Assembly: GCF_024281035.1 (NCBI RefSeq)
Contig: NZ_JAMXLH010000006.1
Location: 1 to 64,000, forward strand
Length of the DNA: 64,000 nt
Origin: Paraburkholderia sp.
GTDB taxonomy: Bacteria > Pseudomonadota > Gammaproteobacteria > Burkholderiales > Burkholderiaceae
Direction: 5' to 3'
Shown: positions 18,562 to 27,624 of the stretch, piece by piece
Layout: every line of letters starts with the position of its first letter
Numbering within the stretch: position 1 is the stretch's first letter
Translations under genes and position numbers: made by a program
Notes under the pieces: generated by a model
Seen by the model: the letters and a program-made list of their open reading frames with translations, nothing else
What the model was told of the DNA's origin: nothing
The model's database searches: none

Positions 18562-19857
18562 TTAACCACCCTTCTTCGAAGCGGCTTCCATTTGTTCTGC
18601 GGCAGCCTCAGGCGTCAGAGACAGACCGAACAGCTGCTGCACGGTGTCCTTGTGCAGTTCGCCAAGCGCGGGCGGCAGGGCCTGGTCATACCAAAGCTGC
18701 ACGCTCGGTGCCGCGGCGAGCTGAGTCTGCAGACGCTGCAGGAACGGATCGTCGATCTTGACCTTGTTGACCGGCGGAACCTTGTGGTCGCCCACGCGAT
18801 CCTGCATCGCCTGATCGTCGGTCAGGGCCTGAATCAACTTGAATGCTGCGTCCGGTAACTTGCACTCGGTCGAGATGCTCAGAAAGCCATCGCCGACGGT
18901 GCCGATCAGATCGCGCGGATCACCCTTGCCGCCCGGCAGGCTTGGGAACGGGAAGAAATCCAGGTCCTTCGAGAACGCCGGATCTTCGTTCGCGATCGTC
19001 GAAGCTTCCCAGGCGCCCATCAGTTCCATGGCGGCCTTGCCCGAGTACAGCAGACGGCGCGAAGCACCCGAGTCGTAGTCCAGACCATTGATGCCCGGCG
19101 CAAACGCGCCAGCCTTCACGAGTTCCTGAATACGCTTGCCGGCTTCGATGAATGCCGGATCTTCGAAGCCCTTGCCCTTGCCCGCGAGCGCGTCCTTCAC
19201 GACTTGCGGACCACCGATGCGGTCGACGAGATACATGTAGTACATCGAACCCGTCCACTTGTTCTTGTTTGCAAGCGAGAACGCCGCAACGTTATGCGAC
19301 TTCAGCACATTGACGACGTGCATCAGTTCGTCCCACGTTTTCGGCGGCGTGATGCCGTACTTCCTGAAGACTTCCTTGTTGTAGAAGATCACGGCGGCCG
19401 CTGCGTTTTCGGCTGCAACGCCGTAGGTCTTGCCGTCGAACGTCGTGACATCCCACGACGCCTTCATGAAGCGGTCGCGATATGCCGGGTCTTTTTTCAG
19501 GTACGGCGTGAGGTCAACGATCTGACCGGATTTCACGTACTCGTGCAGGCCGCCGCCGCCCCAGTTCTCGAACACACATGGCGGCTGATTCGCACCGAAT
19601 GCAACCTTCAGCTTCGTCTTGTAGGCCTCGTTCAGAACGTGCGAGTTCTCGACCTTGTAACCGGGGTCCGCCTTCTCGAAGCGATCCGACGCGTCGCGAA
19701 TGATCTTGCTCGACGACGTATTGGTCTGCTGGTCCCACGTCGTGATGACTTTCGCGTCTTGCGCGTAAGCACCGGCCGATGCGGCGGCCAGCATTGAGCA
19801 AACCAGCGCCACTGCCCCTGCTACCGGCCGCGCCTTCGAAAGAACCGCATATGCCAT
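18562..19857 (-). CDS. Sugar ABC importer periplasmic binding protein (CUT1)
   Basis: A 431-residue secreted binding protein of the extracellular solute-binding family 1. A signal peptide ([17 protein letters not shown]) precedes a mature part with [43 protein letters not shown] and a C-terminal stretch ending [11 protein letters not shown] at 19857 is chosen because GAGGAGA sits 8 bp upstream; an in-frame upstream start lies before that site. It is the first gene of the leftward eight-gene operon and faces the LacI regulator at 20148 across a region with several LacI-type palindromes. Confidence 0.88.
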   Translation of the reverse strand: MAYAVLSKARPVAGAVALVCSMLAAASAGAYAQDAKVITTWDQQTNTSSSKIIRDASDRFEKADPGYKVENSHVLNEAYKTKLKVAFGANQPPCVFENWGGGGLHEYVKSGQIVDLTPYLKKDPAYRDRFMKASWDVTTFDGKTYGVAAENAAAAVIFYNKEVFRKYGITPPKTWDELMHVVNVLKSHNVAAFSLANKNKWTGSMYYMYLVDRIGGPQVVKDALAGKGKGFEDPAFIEAGKRIQELVKAGAFAPGINGLDYDSGASRRLLYSGKAAMELMGAWEASTIANEDPAFSKDLDFFPFPSLPGGKGDPRDLIGTVGDGFLSISTECKLPDAAFKLIQALTDDQAMQDRVGDHKVPPVNKVKIDDPFLQRLQTQLAAAPSVQLWYDQALPPALGELHKDTVQQLFGLSLTPEAAAEQMEAASKKGG

Positions 19858-19898
19858 CGATACGTCTCCTCTCATGAAGTTATTGGCACTACGTTAGC

Positions 19899-19910
19899 CT
19901 TAACGTTACG
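19899..19910. promoter_or_regulatory. LacI-type operator-like site, weak
   Basis: CTTAACGTTACG matches 7 of 10 fixed positions of the pattern GTTAnCGnTAAC seen at stronger copies nearby. It lies about 45 bp upstream of the importer binding-protein gene. Confidence 0.3.
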
Positions 19911-19946
19911 GGATGTTAGTAAAGCCGATCTTCTAACGCTATCGGG

Positions 19947-19958
19947 GTTAACGTGATC
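19947..19958. promoter_or_regulatory. LacI-type operator-like site
   Basis: GTTAACGTGATC has an intact left half and central CG of the GTTAnCGnTAAC pattern and a degenerate right half. A weaker relative (TCTAACGCTATC) lies at 19932-19943. Both lie upstream of the leftward sugar operon. Confidence 0.4.
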
Positions 19959-20078
19959 CGCATCCGGCAACCCGGGCACATCGCCGCCGATTGGCTAAAC
20001 CCCGGCAATTGCAGTGTTTATGTGGCGCTACTCGGCGAACCGGGCAGCGACTTTATGTTCTGCTAGAATGGCTCGACA

Positions 20079-20090
20079 ATTAACGATAAC
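20079..20090. promoter_or_regulatory. LacI-type operator upstream of the LacI regulator
   Basis: ATTAACGATAAC matches 9 of 10 fixed positions of GTTAnCGnTAAC. It lies 57 bp before the regulator's ATG, suggesting autoregulation, and could also act on the divergent operon. Confidence 0.5.
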
Positions 20091-20147
20091 GCTAACGCCC
20101 AACACGGCGGTCCGCCGTGCGGAATTTTCAGAACAGGTTGCCAGGCA

Positions 20148-21224
20148 ATGACCAAACAAAATCCGACACTCGCGGACGTCGCCCGTCTTGCGGGTGTCTC
20201 GCAGATGACCGCGTCGCGCGCGCTTAACGGGCGGCCCGGCGTGTCGCGCGAAACGCGTGACGAAATCGCCAGGATCGCGTCGGACATCGGCTATGTCGTG
20301 AATCGCACCGCACAAAAACTTTCGGGCGGCCGCAACGGCATCATCGGCATCATTACGCCGACGCTCGACACGCAGTTTTCCAGCGAACTGATTCTGGGCG
20401 CCGGGCGTGCAGCCCGTGCCGCCGGTTGCGAAATCCTCGTCTACACGGTCTCCGACGAAGACCGGCAGACGCACCACGACGTGCTGGGGCTGGTGCGCCA
20501 GTTTTCCGATGGCTTGCTGGCAATCCTGCCGCGCGAATCCCTGTGTCTCGATTCCCTCGCGAATACGAACCTGCCGGTGGTCGTGATCGACCAGCGCGGC
20601 ACGCTGAACCGCTTTCCCTCCGTGTCGGTCGACAACTACGGCGGCGCGCAGCTCGCCGTCGATCATCTGGCCGAACTCGGCCATCGGAGAATCGCTTTTC
20701 TCGGCGGCAACGACGCGATCGAAGGCGTGCGCGACCGTCAACGCGGCTATCACGACGCGCTTGTGCGCCACGGACTGCCGCACGATCCCAATCTCGTGGC
20801 CGTCGGCGATCTCTCGCAAATGACGGCGTTCGAGGTCGCATCCGGGCTGCTCGAACTGCCCGATCCGCCCACCGCGATCTTCACGGCCAACGACCAAAGT
20901 GCATTTGGCGTGATCGCCGCCGTGCGCGAGGCAGGTTTGCGCGTGCCCGCCGACATTTCCGTGATCGGCTTCGACGACATCCCGATGGCCGAGCAGTTTC
21001 ATCCTGCGCTCACCACCGTGCGCCAACCGTTCCAGCAGATGGCAAGTTCCGCGGTTAATACGTTGCTCGCCCAGATTGCCGGTCTCGACGCCGCTTCGCC
21101 GCGCATCACGTTTCCTGCGGAACTGGTGGTCCGCGATTCAACGGGACCCGCGCCCATCGCACAACGGCGTGCAACCGCAGCGCAGTCCGCGCGCAAGGGC
21201 CGCCTGCATCGCGTCGGGCACTGA
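20148..21224 (+). CDS. LacI-family regulator of the xylose genes
   Basis: A 358-residue regulator. Helix-turn-helix TLADVARLAGVSQMTASRAL is followed by the hinge helix AQKLSGGRNG, then the effector domain (IIGIITPTLDTQFSSELI to ISVIGFDDIPMAEQF and the VRQPFQQM segment typical of GntR/LacI sugar regulators). Central-CG palindromes near its own promoter, before the leftward sugar operon and before xylD suggest it controls both halves of the island. A xylose-pathway effector is likely but not shown. It is divergent from the binding-protein gene. Confidence 0.87.
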   Translation: MTKQNPTLADVARLAGVSQMTASRALNGRPGVSRETRDEIARIASDIGYVVNRTAQKLSGGRNGIIGIITPTLDTQFSSELILGAGRAARAAGCEILVYTVSDEDRQTHHDVLGLVRQFSDGLLAILPRESLCLDSLANTNLPVVVIDQRGTLNRFPSVSVDNYGGAQLAVDHLAELGHRRIAFLGGNDAIEGVRDRQRGYHDALVRHGLPHDPNLVAVGDLSQMTAFEVASGLLELPDPPTAIFTANDQSAFGVIAAVREAGLRVPADISVIGFDDIPMAEQFHPALTTVRQPFQQMASSAVNTLLAQIAGLDAASPRITFPAELVVRDSTGPAPIAQRRATAAQSARKGRLHRVGH

Positions 21225-21253
21225 CCGGCTGCGCGTCGGCGCTGCTTCAGGCG

Positions 21254-21643
21254 TCACCAGACGGCGTCCAGATAAGTCAACGCCCGCATTCGCTCATCCG
21301 GCGTGACGAGCGCGCCGCCGAGCGTGCGGGCGGTAGCCGCAATCAACCGTTGATGCGAGCTCAGTTCTCGCGACATTGAAGCGGCGCGAACGGCAATAGC
21401 GGCATCCACCGGCACGAGGCGCACGCCCTCAATCGAGGCGAGCGTCGAAAACCAGCTGCGCGTGTCCATCGACAGCGCAAGACGACCGTCATCGACGAAC
21501 TGCGCCAGTTCCAGCATGGAGATCGTCGAAATCAGGATTTCGCCGCCGTTCAGCTCGTTTTCAATGGCTTTTAGCGCCGCCCCGCTCAGTTCGTTCGCCC
21601 CGCTCAACCAGTAAACGAGTGCGAGGGTATCGAGCGTGATCAT
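21254..21643 (-). CDS. PIN-domain toxin, VapC-like
   Basis: A 129-residue PIN-domain protein, probably an RNase toxin paired with the Phd-like antitoxin encoded upstream; start and stop overlap by 4 bp (ATGA). The acidic residues Asp5 (MITLDTLALVYW), Glu45 (MLELAQFV) and Asp116 (TPDERM) are present. The usual Asp before RLIAATA is a Gln (Gln98, HQRLIAATA), so the active site lacks one expected carboxylate. This may weaken or abolish the nuclease. The pair sits between the LacI regulator and xylD, pointing leftward, an odd place for such a module. Confidence 0.78.
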   Translation of the reverse strand: MITLDTLALVYWLSGANELSGAALKAIENELNGGEILISTISMLELAQFVDDGRLALSMDTRSWFSTLASIEGVRLVPVDAAIAVRAASMSRELSSHQRLIAATARTLGGALVTPDERMRALTYLDAVW

Positions 21644-21879
21644 CCGTTGTCGGCCTGTTGCGCCTGCGGCTGCGGCTCGACGCCGCTCTTGAGATTGAGG
21701 TGAACGATGGAGGAGCGCAACAGGTCGAGGGGATTCTTGCGGCGGCTTCGATAGGGGCGGATTTCGACGGTAGGTTCGCCGCGATCCGTGACGACCACCG
21801 TCTCGCCCAGCATTTCGACATGCCTGAACAATTCGCATGCCTTAGCTTTGAATACTGCCTTCGAAACTCGCTTTTCCAT
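21640..21879 (-). CDS. Antitoxin, Phd/YefM type
   Basis: A 79-residue protein with the Phd/YefM pattern: an N-terminal DNA-binding part (VSKAVFKAKACELFRHVEML) then VVVTDRGEPTVEIRPYRSRR and a charged C-terminal tail that would bind the toxin. Such antitoxins neutralise a PIN or RelE toxin and repress their own operon. Stop and toxin start overlap in ATGA. A LacI-type operator lies about 75 bp upstream, so the module may also respond to the xylose regulator (inference). Confidence 0.78.
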   Translation of the reverse strand: MEKRVSKAVFKAKACELFRHVEMLGETVVVTDRGEPTVEIRPYRSRRKNPLDLLRSSIVHLNLKSGVEPQPQAQQADNG

Positions 21880-21952
21880 CGCCGATCTCCACCTTCCAAA
21901 CCTGTTTTACGGGATTACACCAGTCAGCGAAGCTTGCTGCCGGCGCTTATAC

Positions 21953-21964
21953 GTTATCGGTAAC
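21953..21964. promoter_or_regulatory. LacI-type operator, distal copy
   Basis: GTTATCGGTAAC fits all fixed positions of GTTAnCGnTAAC and is identical to a copy 237 bp downstream. The pair brackets the region between the antitoxin and xylD starts. Confidence 0.6.
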
Positions 21965-22083
21965 ATCCGCACGATATCATGCGATTGAGCATAGACTCAA
22001 GAACGTTTTCACAGGGTATTCCCGAGAACCGGTTTGACTTGCCGTCCCCGGTTTGATTGAGCCGTCTTTCAAGTCTGATTACT

Positions 22084-22127
22084 GGAAAAATTCGGGAAAA
22101 GTTCGGGAAAAGTTCGGTAAAAGCTCG
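22084..22127. repeat. Four 11-bp tandem repeats with phased A-tracts
   Basis: Four units of about 11 bp, consensus GGAAAAGTTCG, with substitutions in the first and last copies. The A4-5 runs recur about once per helical turn, which would bend the DNA. An 11-bp period is also typical of direct-repeat sites of OmpR/PhoB-type response regulators. The block lies between two identical LacI-type operators. Confidence 0.7.
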
Positions 22128-22189
22128 GGAATACCAGGGGATAACCCGTGGTTGTACCCGATCGTGCGGCAGGCGTAACATGCTCGACT

Positions 22190-22201
22190 GTTATCGGTAA
22201 C
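22190..22201. promoter_or_regulatory. LacI-type operator, proximal to xylD
   Basis: GTTATCGGTAAC within TGTTATCGGTAACA, identical to the copy at 21953-21964, about 105 bp before the chosen xylD start. Likely the main control site of the dehydratase operon. Confidence 0.62.
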
Positions 22202-22305
22202 ATGTCTTAACGCTCTCTCACGCCGGCCACTGAATCCGCAAGCGAATGGCCCGGCCAGTCAGGGCGAACACAGGCGAACCCACCTTCCCTTTTTCCGTTC
22301 AAGAG

Positions 22306-24099
22306 ATGACCAAGATGTCCGATTGCAAACCGCGCAGGCTGAGAAGCCAGAACTGGTTCGACGACCCGGCGCACGCAGACATGACCGCGCTCTACGTGGA
22401 GCGCTTCATGAACTATGGCCTCACGCGCGAGGAATTGCAGTCGGGACGTCCGATTATCGGCATCGCACAGACCGGCAGCGATCTGGCGCCGTGCAACCGC
22501 CACCATATTGAACTCGCGCAACGCGTGAAGGCTGGCATTCGCGACGCCGGCGGCATTCCGATGGAGTTTCCGGTTCATCCGCTCGCCGAACAAAGCCGCC
22601 GCCCGACTGCCGCGCTCGACCGCAACCTCGCCTACCTGGGTCTCGTGGAAATCCTGCACGGCTTTCCGCTGGACGGCGTGGTGCTCACCACCGGATGCGA
22701 CAAGACCACGCCAGCCGGCCTGATGGCGGCGGCGACCGTGGACCTTCCTGCCATCGTGCTTTCAGGCGGACCGATGCTCGACGGCTGGTATCACGGCAAG
22801 CGTGTCGGCTCGGGCACGGTGATCTGGCATGCGCGAAACCTACTGGCCGCGGGCGAGATCGACTACGAAGGCTTCATGGAGCTGACCACTGCGTCCGCGC
22901 CCTCCATCGGGCACTGCAATACGATGGGCACGGCGCTTTCGATGAATTGCCTTGCCGAAGCGCTCGGCATGTCGCTGCCGGGCTGCGCGAGCATTCCGGC
23001 CGCGTATCGCGAACGCGGCCAGATGGCCTACACGACCGGCAAGCACATCGTCGGTATGGTGCGTAACGATGTGCGCCCGTCGCACATCATGACCCGCGAG
23101 GCGTTTGAAAACGCGATTGTGGTTGCGTCCGCACTGGGTGCGTCGACCAACTGTCCGCCGCATCTGATTGCGATTGCGCGTCACATGGGCATCGATCTGA
23201 GCCTCGACGACTGGCAGCGCCACGGCGAACAGGTGCCGCTGCTCGTCAATTGCATGCCGGCCGGCGAATATCTTGGCGAGAGCTTCCACCGTGCGGGCGG
23301 CGTGCCCGCCGTGCTGCGCCAGATCGCGGCAGCCGGCCTGCTGCACGAGCAGTGCGCGACCGTGTCCGGCCGCACCATCGGCGACATCGCCGCAACCGCG
23401 CCCGAAGCCGATCGCGAAGTGATCCGGCCGCACGACGAACCGCTCAAGCACCGCGCAGGCTTCGTCGTGCTATCCGGCAACTTCTTCGACAGCGCCATCA
23501 TGAAGATGTCCGTCGTGGGCGACGCATTTCGTCAGACCTATTTGAGCGAACCTGGCGCCGAAAACACCTTTGAAGCGCGCGCAATCGTGTTCGAAGGTCC
23601 GGAGGACTATCATGCACGCATCGACGACCCCGCACTCGAAATCGACGAGCGCTGCATCCTCGTGATCCGGGGCTGCGGCACCGTGGGATATCCCGGCAGT
23701 GCGGAGGTGGTCAACATGGCGCCGCCCGCCGCGCTGTTGCGCCGCGGGATCGAATCGCTGCCGTGCATGGGCGACGGGCGGCAAAGCGGTACGTCGGCGA
23801 GCCCTTCGATTCTCAACATGTCGCCGGAGGCGGCGGTGGGCGGAGGTCTTGCGCTGCTGCGCACCAACGATCGCATCCGCGTCGATCTGAATGCGCGCAG
23901 CGTCAACGTGATGGTCGACGCGGACGAACTCGCGCGCCGCCGCGAGGAGGCGCGCTTCGACGTGCCGCGCTCGCAGACGCCGTGGCAGGAGCTTTACCGG
24001 CAAATGGTGGGGCAACTCTCGACAGGCGGCTGCCTCGAACCGGCCACGCTGTACCTCAAAGTGATCGAGGAACGCGGCGACCCGCGCCACTCGCACTGA
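22306..24099 (+). CDS. xylD: D-xylonate dehydratase, IlvD/Edd family
   Basis: A 597-residue dehydratase strongly similar to Caulobacter XylD as I recall it. The Fe-S cluster cysteines are Cys63 (SDLAPCNR), Cys131 (TTGCDKTTP) and Cys204 (GHCNTMGTA); the late motif GDGRQSGTSASPSILN is also conserved. It removes water from D-xylonate to give 2-keto-3-deoxy-D-xylonate. ATG at 22306 is chosen because homologues begin shortly before the RRLRSQNWFDDP run; ATG at 22315 is an alternative. It is the first gene of the rightward pathway operon and lies downstream of a LacI-type operator. Confidence 0.9.
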   Translation: MTKMSDCKPRRLRSQNWFDDPAHADMTALYVERFMNYGLTREELQSGRPIIGIAQTGSDLAPCNRHHIELAQRVKAGIRDAGGIPMEFPVHPLAEQSRRPTAALDRNLAYLGLVEILHGFPLDGVVLTTGCDKTTPAGLMAAATVDLPAIVLSGGPMLDGWYHGKRVGSGTVIWHARNLLAAGEIDYEGFMELTTASAPSIGHCNTMGTALSMNCLAEALGMSLPGCASIPAAYRERGQMAYTTGKHIVGMVRNDVRPSHIMTREAFENAIVVASALGASTNCPPHLIAIARHMGIDLSLDDWQRHGEQVPLLVNCMPAGEYLGESFHRAGGVPAVLRQIAAAGLLHEQCATVSGRTIGDIAATAPEADREVIRPHDEPLKHRAGFVVLSGNFFDSAIMKMSVVGDAFRQTYLSEPGAENTFEARAIVFEGPEDYHARIDDPALEIDERCILVIRGCGTVGYPGSAEVVNMAPPAALLRRGIESLPCMGDGRQSGTSASPSILNMSPEAAVGGGLALLRTNDRIRVDLNARSVNVMVDADELARRREEARFDVPRSQTPWQELYRQMVGQLSTGGCLEPATLYLKVIEERGDPRHSH

Positions 24100-24285
24100 T
24101 ACAGGGGCAATCATGGCAAGGCGCCCTGTTGTCGCCTTGCCGTGCGCGCCCGCCAGATATTCGACATGAATCGCGCCATGAACCGCGACATGAACCGCGG
24201 CGTTCGCCGCAACGGCAATGCACTTGCAACATCGGTAACGCCACGCTGCGCAGTTCAACCTCTCCACTCTCTGCCCGATCGACCC

Positions 24286-25482
24286 ATGAACGTTTCCAAC
24301 CCTTCCGCCTGTCTGCCGCAGGACCTCGAATCCGCACTGCTCGTCGGGCGCGTATGGCGACACGGCGATAGCGACGATCGCAGCGAAGGGCCCAGTGTCG
24401 TTGTCGTGCGCAACGGCCAAGTGTTCGACATCACGCGTACGGTGCCGACCACCGCCGATCTGTTCGACCGCGCCGATGTCGTCGATATCGCCCGCACGGC
24501 GCAGGGCGAATCGCTCGGTCCGGTCGGCAAACTGATCGAGGCCAGTCTCGCGGGGCAATCCGGCAGCGGTCCCGTTCTGCTCGCCCCATGCGACCTTCAG
24601 CCGATCAAGGCATGCGGCGTCACCTTCGCCGTGAGCCTGATCGAGCGCGTGATTGAAGAGCAGGCAGGCGGCGACCCCGCGAAGGCTCACGAAGTGCGCA
24701 ATGCCATCACCGCGCTGATCGGCACCGATCTGTCGAAAATTCGCCCCGGCTCCGACGCGGCCCTGCGTCTTAAGGCCGAACTCGAACGACGCAATGCGTG
24801 GTCGCAGTACATGGAAGTCGGTATCGGACCCGACGCCGAGGTCTTTTCGAAGTCGCAGCCGATGTCGTCGGTGGGCTTTGGCGCCGATATCGGCCTGCAT
24901 CCCGCATCGGTATGGAACAACCCCGAGCCTGAAATCGTGCTGGCGGTCAGCAGCAAGGGCGTCGCAGTCGGCGCGACACTCGGCAATGACGTGAACCTGC
25001 GCGACATCGAAGGCCGTTCGGCGCTGCTGCTCGGTAAGTGCAAGGACAACAATGGCTCATGCGCCATCGGCCCGTTCGTGCGCCTGTTCGACGAGCGCTT
25101 CACGATCGACACCGTACGTCAAACAAGCGTATCCCTGCGTGTGGAAGGCAGCGACGACGCGTTCGTGCTGGAAGGCATCAGCCACATGAGCGAAATCAGC
25201 CGCGATCCGCTCGACCTCGTCGGCCAGACCTGCGGCAGGCACCACCAGTACCCCGATGGCTTCATGCTGTTTCTCGGCACCATGTTCTCGCCCATCAAGG
25301 ATCGCGATGCGCCGGGCGGCGGATTCACGCATCACCTGGGCGACGTCGTGACGATCTCCGCGCCGCCGCTCGGCGCGCTCGTCAATACAGTGCGCCTGTG
25401 TACCGAAATCGCGCCGTGGACATTCGGCGCACGCGCGCTTTACCGCAATCTCGCACAGCGCGGGTTGCTCGGGGTGGCTTGA
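24286..25482 (+). CDS. xylX: 2-keto-3-deoxy-D-xylonate dehydratase, FAH superfamily
   Basis: A 398-residue fumarylacetoacetate-hydrolase-superfamily enzyme. It shares long identical blocks with Caulobacter XylX as I recall it, such as SQYMEVGIGPDAE, WNNPEPEIVLAV, LGNDVNLRDIEGRSALLL and GFTHHLGDVV. It dehydrates 2-keto-3-deoxy-D-xylonate to 2-oxoglutarate semialdehyde in the fourth Weimberg step. Metal-binding acidic residues are expected in the NNPEPE region. ATG at 24286 gives MNVSNPSACLPQDLESALLV, matching family starts; the longer frame upstream has a repetitive Met-Asn-Arg run unlikely to be coding. It lies 186 bp after xylD. Confidence 0.88.
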   Translation: MNVSNPSACLPQDLESALLVGRVWRHGDSDDRSEGPSVVVVRNGQVFDITRTVPTTADLFDRADVVDIARTAQGESLGPVGKLIEASLAGQSGSGPVLLAPCDLQPIKACGVTFAVSLIERVIEEQAGGDPAKAHEVRNAITALIGTDLSKIRPGSDAALRLKAELERRNAWSQYMEVGIGPDAEVFSKSQPMSSVGFGADIGLHPASVWNNPEPEIVLAVSSKGVAVGATLGNDVNLRDIEGRSALLLGKCKDNNGSCAIGPFVRLFDERFTIDTVRQTSVSLRVEGSDDAFVLEGISHMSEISRDPLDLVGQTCGRHHQYPDGFMLFLGTMFSPIKDRDAPGGGFTHHLGDVVTISAPPLGALVNTVRLCTEIAPWTFGARALYRNLAQRGLLGVA

Positions 25483-25553
25483 ACTCGCCCGACGTTCGTT
25501 GCGGGCTCAACGCCATAACGACATGACATTTTTTTGATTTTCCATTCGACACC

Positions 25554-26996
25554 ATGAACCAGTTCGCCAATTTCATCGCCGGGGAGTGGCTTCCGGCGGA
25601 ACGGGTCAAGCGCAACGTCAATCCGTCCGATCTCGACGACGTAATCGGCGAATTTGCGCAAGCCGACGCCGACCAGACACAACGTGCCATCGCCGCGGCC
25701 CGCGCGGCCTTTCCGAAATGGTCGCACAGCACGCCGCAACAGCGCTTCGATCTGCTGGACCAGGCCGGCAGCGCAATCCTTGCGCGTAAATTCGAACTCG
25801 GCAAACTGCTCGCGCGCGAGGAAGGCAAGACGCTCGCCGAGGCAACTGCCGAAGTCGGCCGCGCCGGGCAGATCTTCAAGTTCTTCGCTGGCGAAGCGCT
25901 GCGGCTCGGCGGCGAAATCGTGCCTTCGGTGCGGCCCGACATGACCGTCGAAACCTCGCGCGAGCCGATCGGCGTCGTGGGCCTGATCACGCCGTGGAAT
26001 TTTCCGATCGCGATTCCCGCGTGGAAAATCGCCCCCGCCCTCGCCTTTGGTAATTGCGTCGTCATCAAACCCGCCGACCTCGTGCCCGCCAGCACGTGGG
26101 AACTCGTGAAGATCATCGCGCAAGCCGGTGCACCCGCAGGCGTGATCAATCTGGTGATGGGAAGCGGCTCGGTGGTCGGCGAAGCCCTCGTTCAGTCGAC
26201 GGATGTCGACGCCATCAGCTTTACCGGCTCCGTGGCAACGGGTCAGGCTATCGCGGCCAAATGCGTTGCGCTCGGCAAGAAGTTCCAGCTCGAAATGGGC
26301 GGAAAGAATCCGATGGTCGTCCTCGACGATGCAGACCTCGATATCGCCGTGGAGGCCTGTATCAACGGCGCGTTTTATTCGACCGGCCAGCGCTGCACGG
26401 CATCGAGCCGACTGATCGTGACGGCAGGCATTTACGATCGCTTTATCGAAGCGATGAAAGCGCGCATGAGCACCCTGCGCATCGGCCCCGCACTCGACGC
26501 GGCGACGCAGATCGGCCCGGTCGTCGACGAAAGCCAGCTCGCACAGGACGAGCGGTACATCGCGATTGCGCGCGACGAAGGCGCAACGGTATTCGGCGGT
26601 CAACGTGTCGAAGCCGCGACGAAGGGGTTTTACCTGGCGCCCGCGCTCGTCACGGAAACCACGTCCGCCATGCGCATCAACCGCGAGGAAGTCTTCGGCC
26701 CGGTGGCATCGGTCATCAAGGTGAAGGATTACGAAGAAGCACTGGCTGTCGCGAACGATACGCGCTTTGGGCTTTCAGCCGGTATCTGCACGACGTCGCT
26801 GAAATACGCGGCGCACTTCAAGCGTCATGTTCAGGCCGGGATGGTGATGATCAACGCAGCGACCGCAGGGGTCGATTACCACGTTCCGTTCGGCGGACGC
26901 AAAGGTTCGAGTTACGGACCACGGGAACAAGGCAGCTATGCCAGGGAGTTCTATACGGTGGTGAAGACCGTCTATGTCAATCCAGGCGCTGTGTAA
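25554..26996 (+). CDS. 2-oxoglutarate semialdehyde dehydrogenase, ALDH family
   Basis: A 480-residue NAD(P)-dependent aldehyde dehydrogenase. Catalytic Cys281 (STGQRCTASS), general base Glu247 (LEMGGKNP) and Asn149 (TPWNFP) are all present. Placed directly after xylD and xylX, it most likely oxidises 2-oxoglutarate semialdehyde to 2-oxoglutarate, the last Weimberg step. The Caulobacter counterpart is called xylA, a name that clashes with xylose isomerase, so I give no symbol. Succinate-semialdehyde dehydrogenase is the main alternative label for this sequence class, but context favours the former. Confidence 0.87.
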   Translation: MNQFANFIAGEWLPAERVKRNVNPSDLDDVIGEFAQADADQTQRAIAAARAAFPKWSHSTPQQRFDLLDQAGSAILARKFELGKLLAREEGKTLAEATAEVGRAGQIFKFFAGEALRLGGEIVPSVRPDMTVETSREPIGVVGLITPWNFPIAIPAWKIAPALAFGNCVVIKPADLVPASTWELVKIIAQAGAPAGVINLVMGSGSVVGEALVQSTDVDAISFTGSVATGQAIAAKCVALGKKFQLEMGGKNPMVVLDDADLDIAVEACINGAFYSTGQRCTASSRLIVTAGIYDRFIEAMKARMSTLRIGPALDAATQIGPVVDESQLAQDERYIAIARDEGATVFGGQRVEAATKGFYLAPALVTETTSAMRINREEVFGPVASVIKVKDYEEALAVANDTRFGLSAGICTTSLKYAAHFKRHVQAGMVMINAATAGVDYHVPFGGRKGSSYGPREQGSYAREFYTVVKTVYVNPGAV

Positions 26997-27103
26997 GCGG
27001 CATTAACGACGTTGCCAGCGGGACAAGACGCGTGAGCGTCGAATCCTGTGGAGCCATCGCGGTGCCGTGACCGGCACCGCCAGTCAACCGGGGCGGACGC
27101 CAC

Positions 27104-27478
27104 ATGATCTGGCTCGCCAACGTGATTCTCGTGTTGCACGCGCTGATCGTGCTGTTTATCGTCGGCGGCCTGATCGCGATCTGGACCGGCGCAGGCTTGA
27201 AGCATGCGTGGGCACGCAATCGCGTGTTCCGGACATTTCATATCTTCGCCATCGGTATCGTTGCCGCCCTCGCGGTTCTCAATGTGCCGTGTCCGCTTAC
27301 CGTGCTGGAAGACTTTCTGCGCACCGGATCGGCTGGCCCGCAAGGTTTTATCCAGCATTGGGTGAGCGCGTTGCTCTATTACGATTTCCCGGGCTGGGTG
27401 TTCACGGTTCTTTACGTTGCGTTCCTGCTCGCGGTCGCCATCACGTGGCGCCTTGTCCCGCCCAAACCCCGCTTCTGA
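27104..27478 (+). CDS. DUF2784-type small membrane protein
   Basis: A 124-residue protein with four hydrophobic segments and the features I associate with DUF2784: an N-terminal helix LHALIVLFIVGGLIA, then RVFRTFHIFAIG, NVPCPLTVLEDFLR and a C-terminal helix. Function is unknown. It lies between the aldehyde dehydrogenase and the second ABC importer on the same strand, 107 bp after the former; it may be co-transcribed but has no known sugar role. Confidence 0.75.
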   Translation: MIWLANVILVLHALIVLFIVGGLIAIWTGAGLKHAWARNRVFRTFHIFAIGIVAALAVLNVPCPLTVLEDFLRTGSAGPQGFIQHWVSALLYYDFPGWVFTVLYVAFLLAVAITWRLVPPKPRF

Positions 27479-27624
27479 CTGGATTACGTTTCGCTCACGC
27501 ATCAAAAACCACGCAATTAACGTCCCATTAAGTGGTCATGCTGCCGTGCGCCTTGACATGCCGTTTATCGATCACCTAGCCTTTTCGAGTCAGGGCGGTA
27601 CGGGCTGGTCGATGGGGGAGACAT

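Noticed and set aside
23470-24900. A 476-codon frame antisense to xylD and xylX
   Set aside because: It mirrors the coding bias of both genes; the sense frames are unmistakable members of known families.
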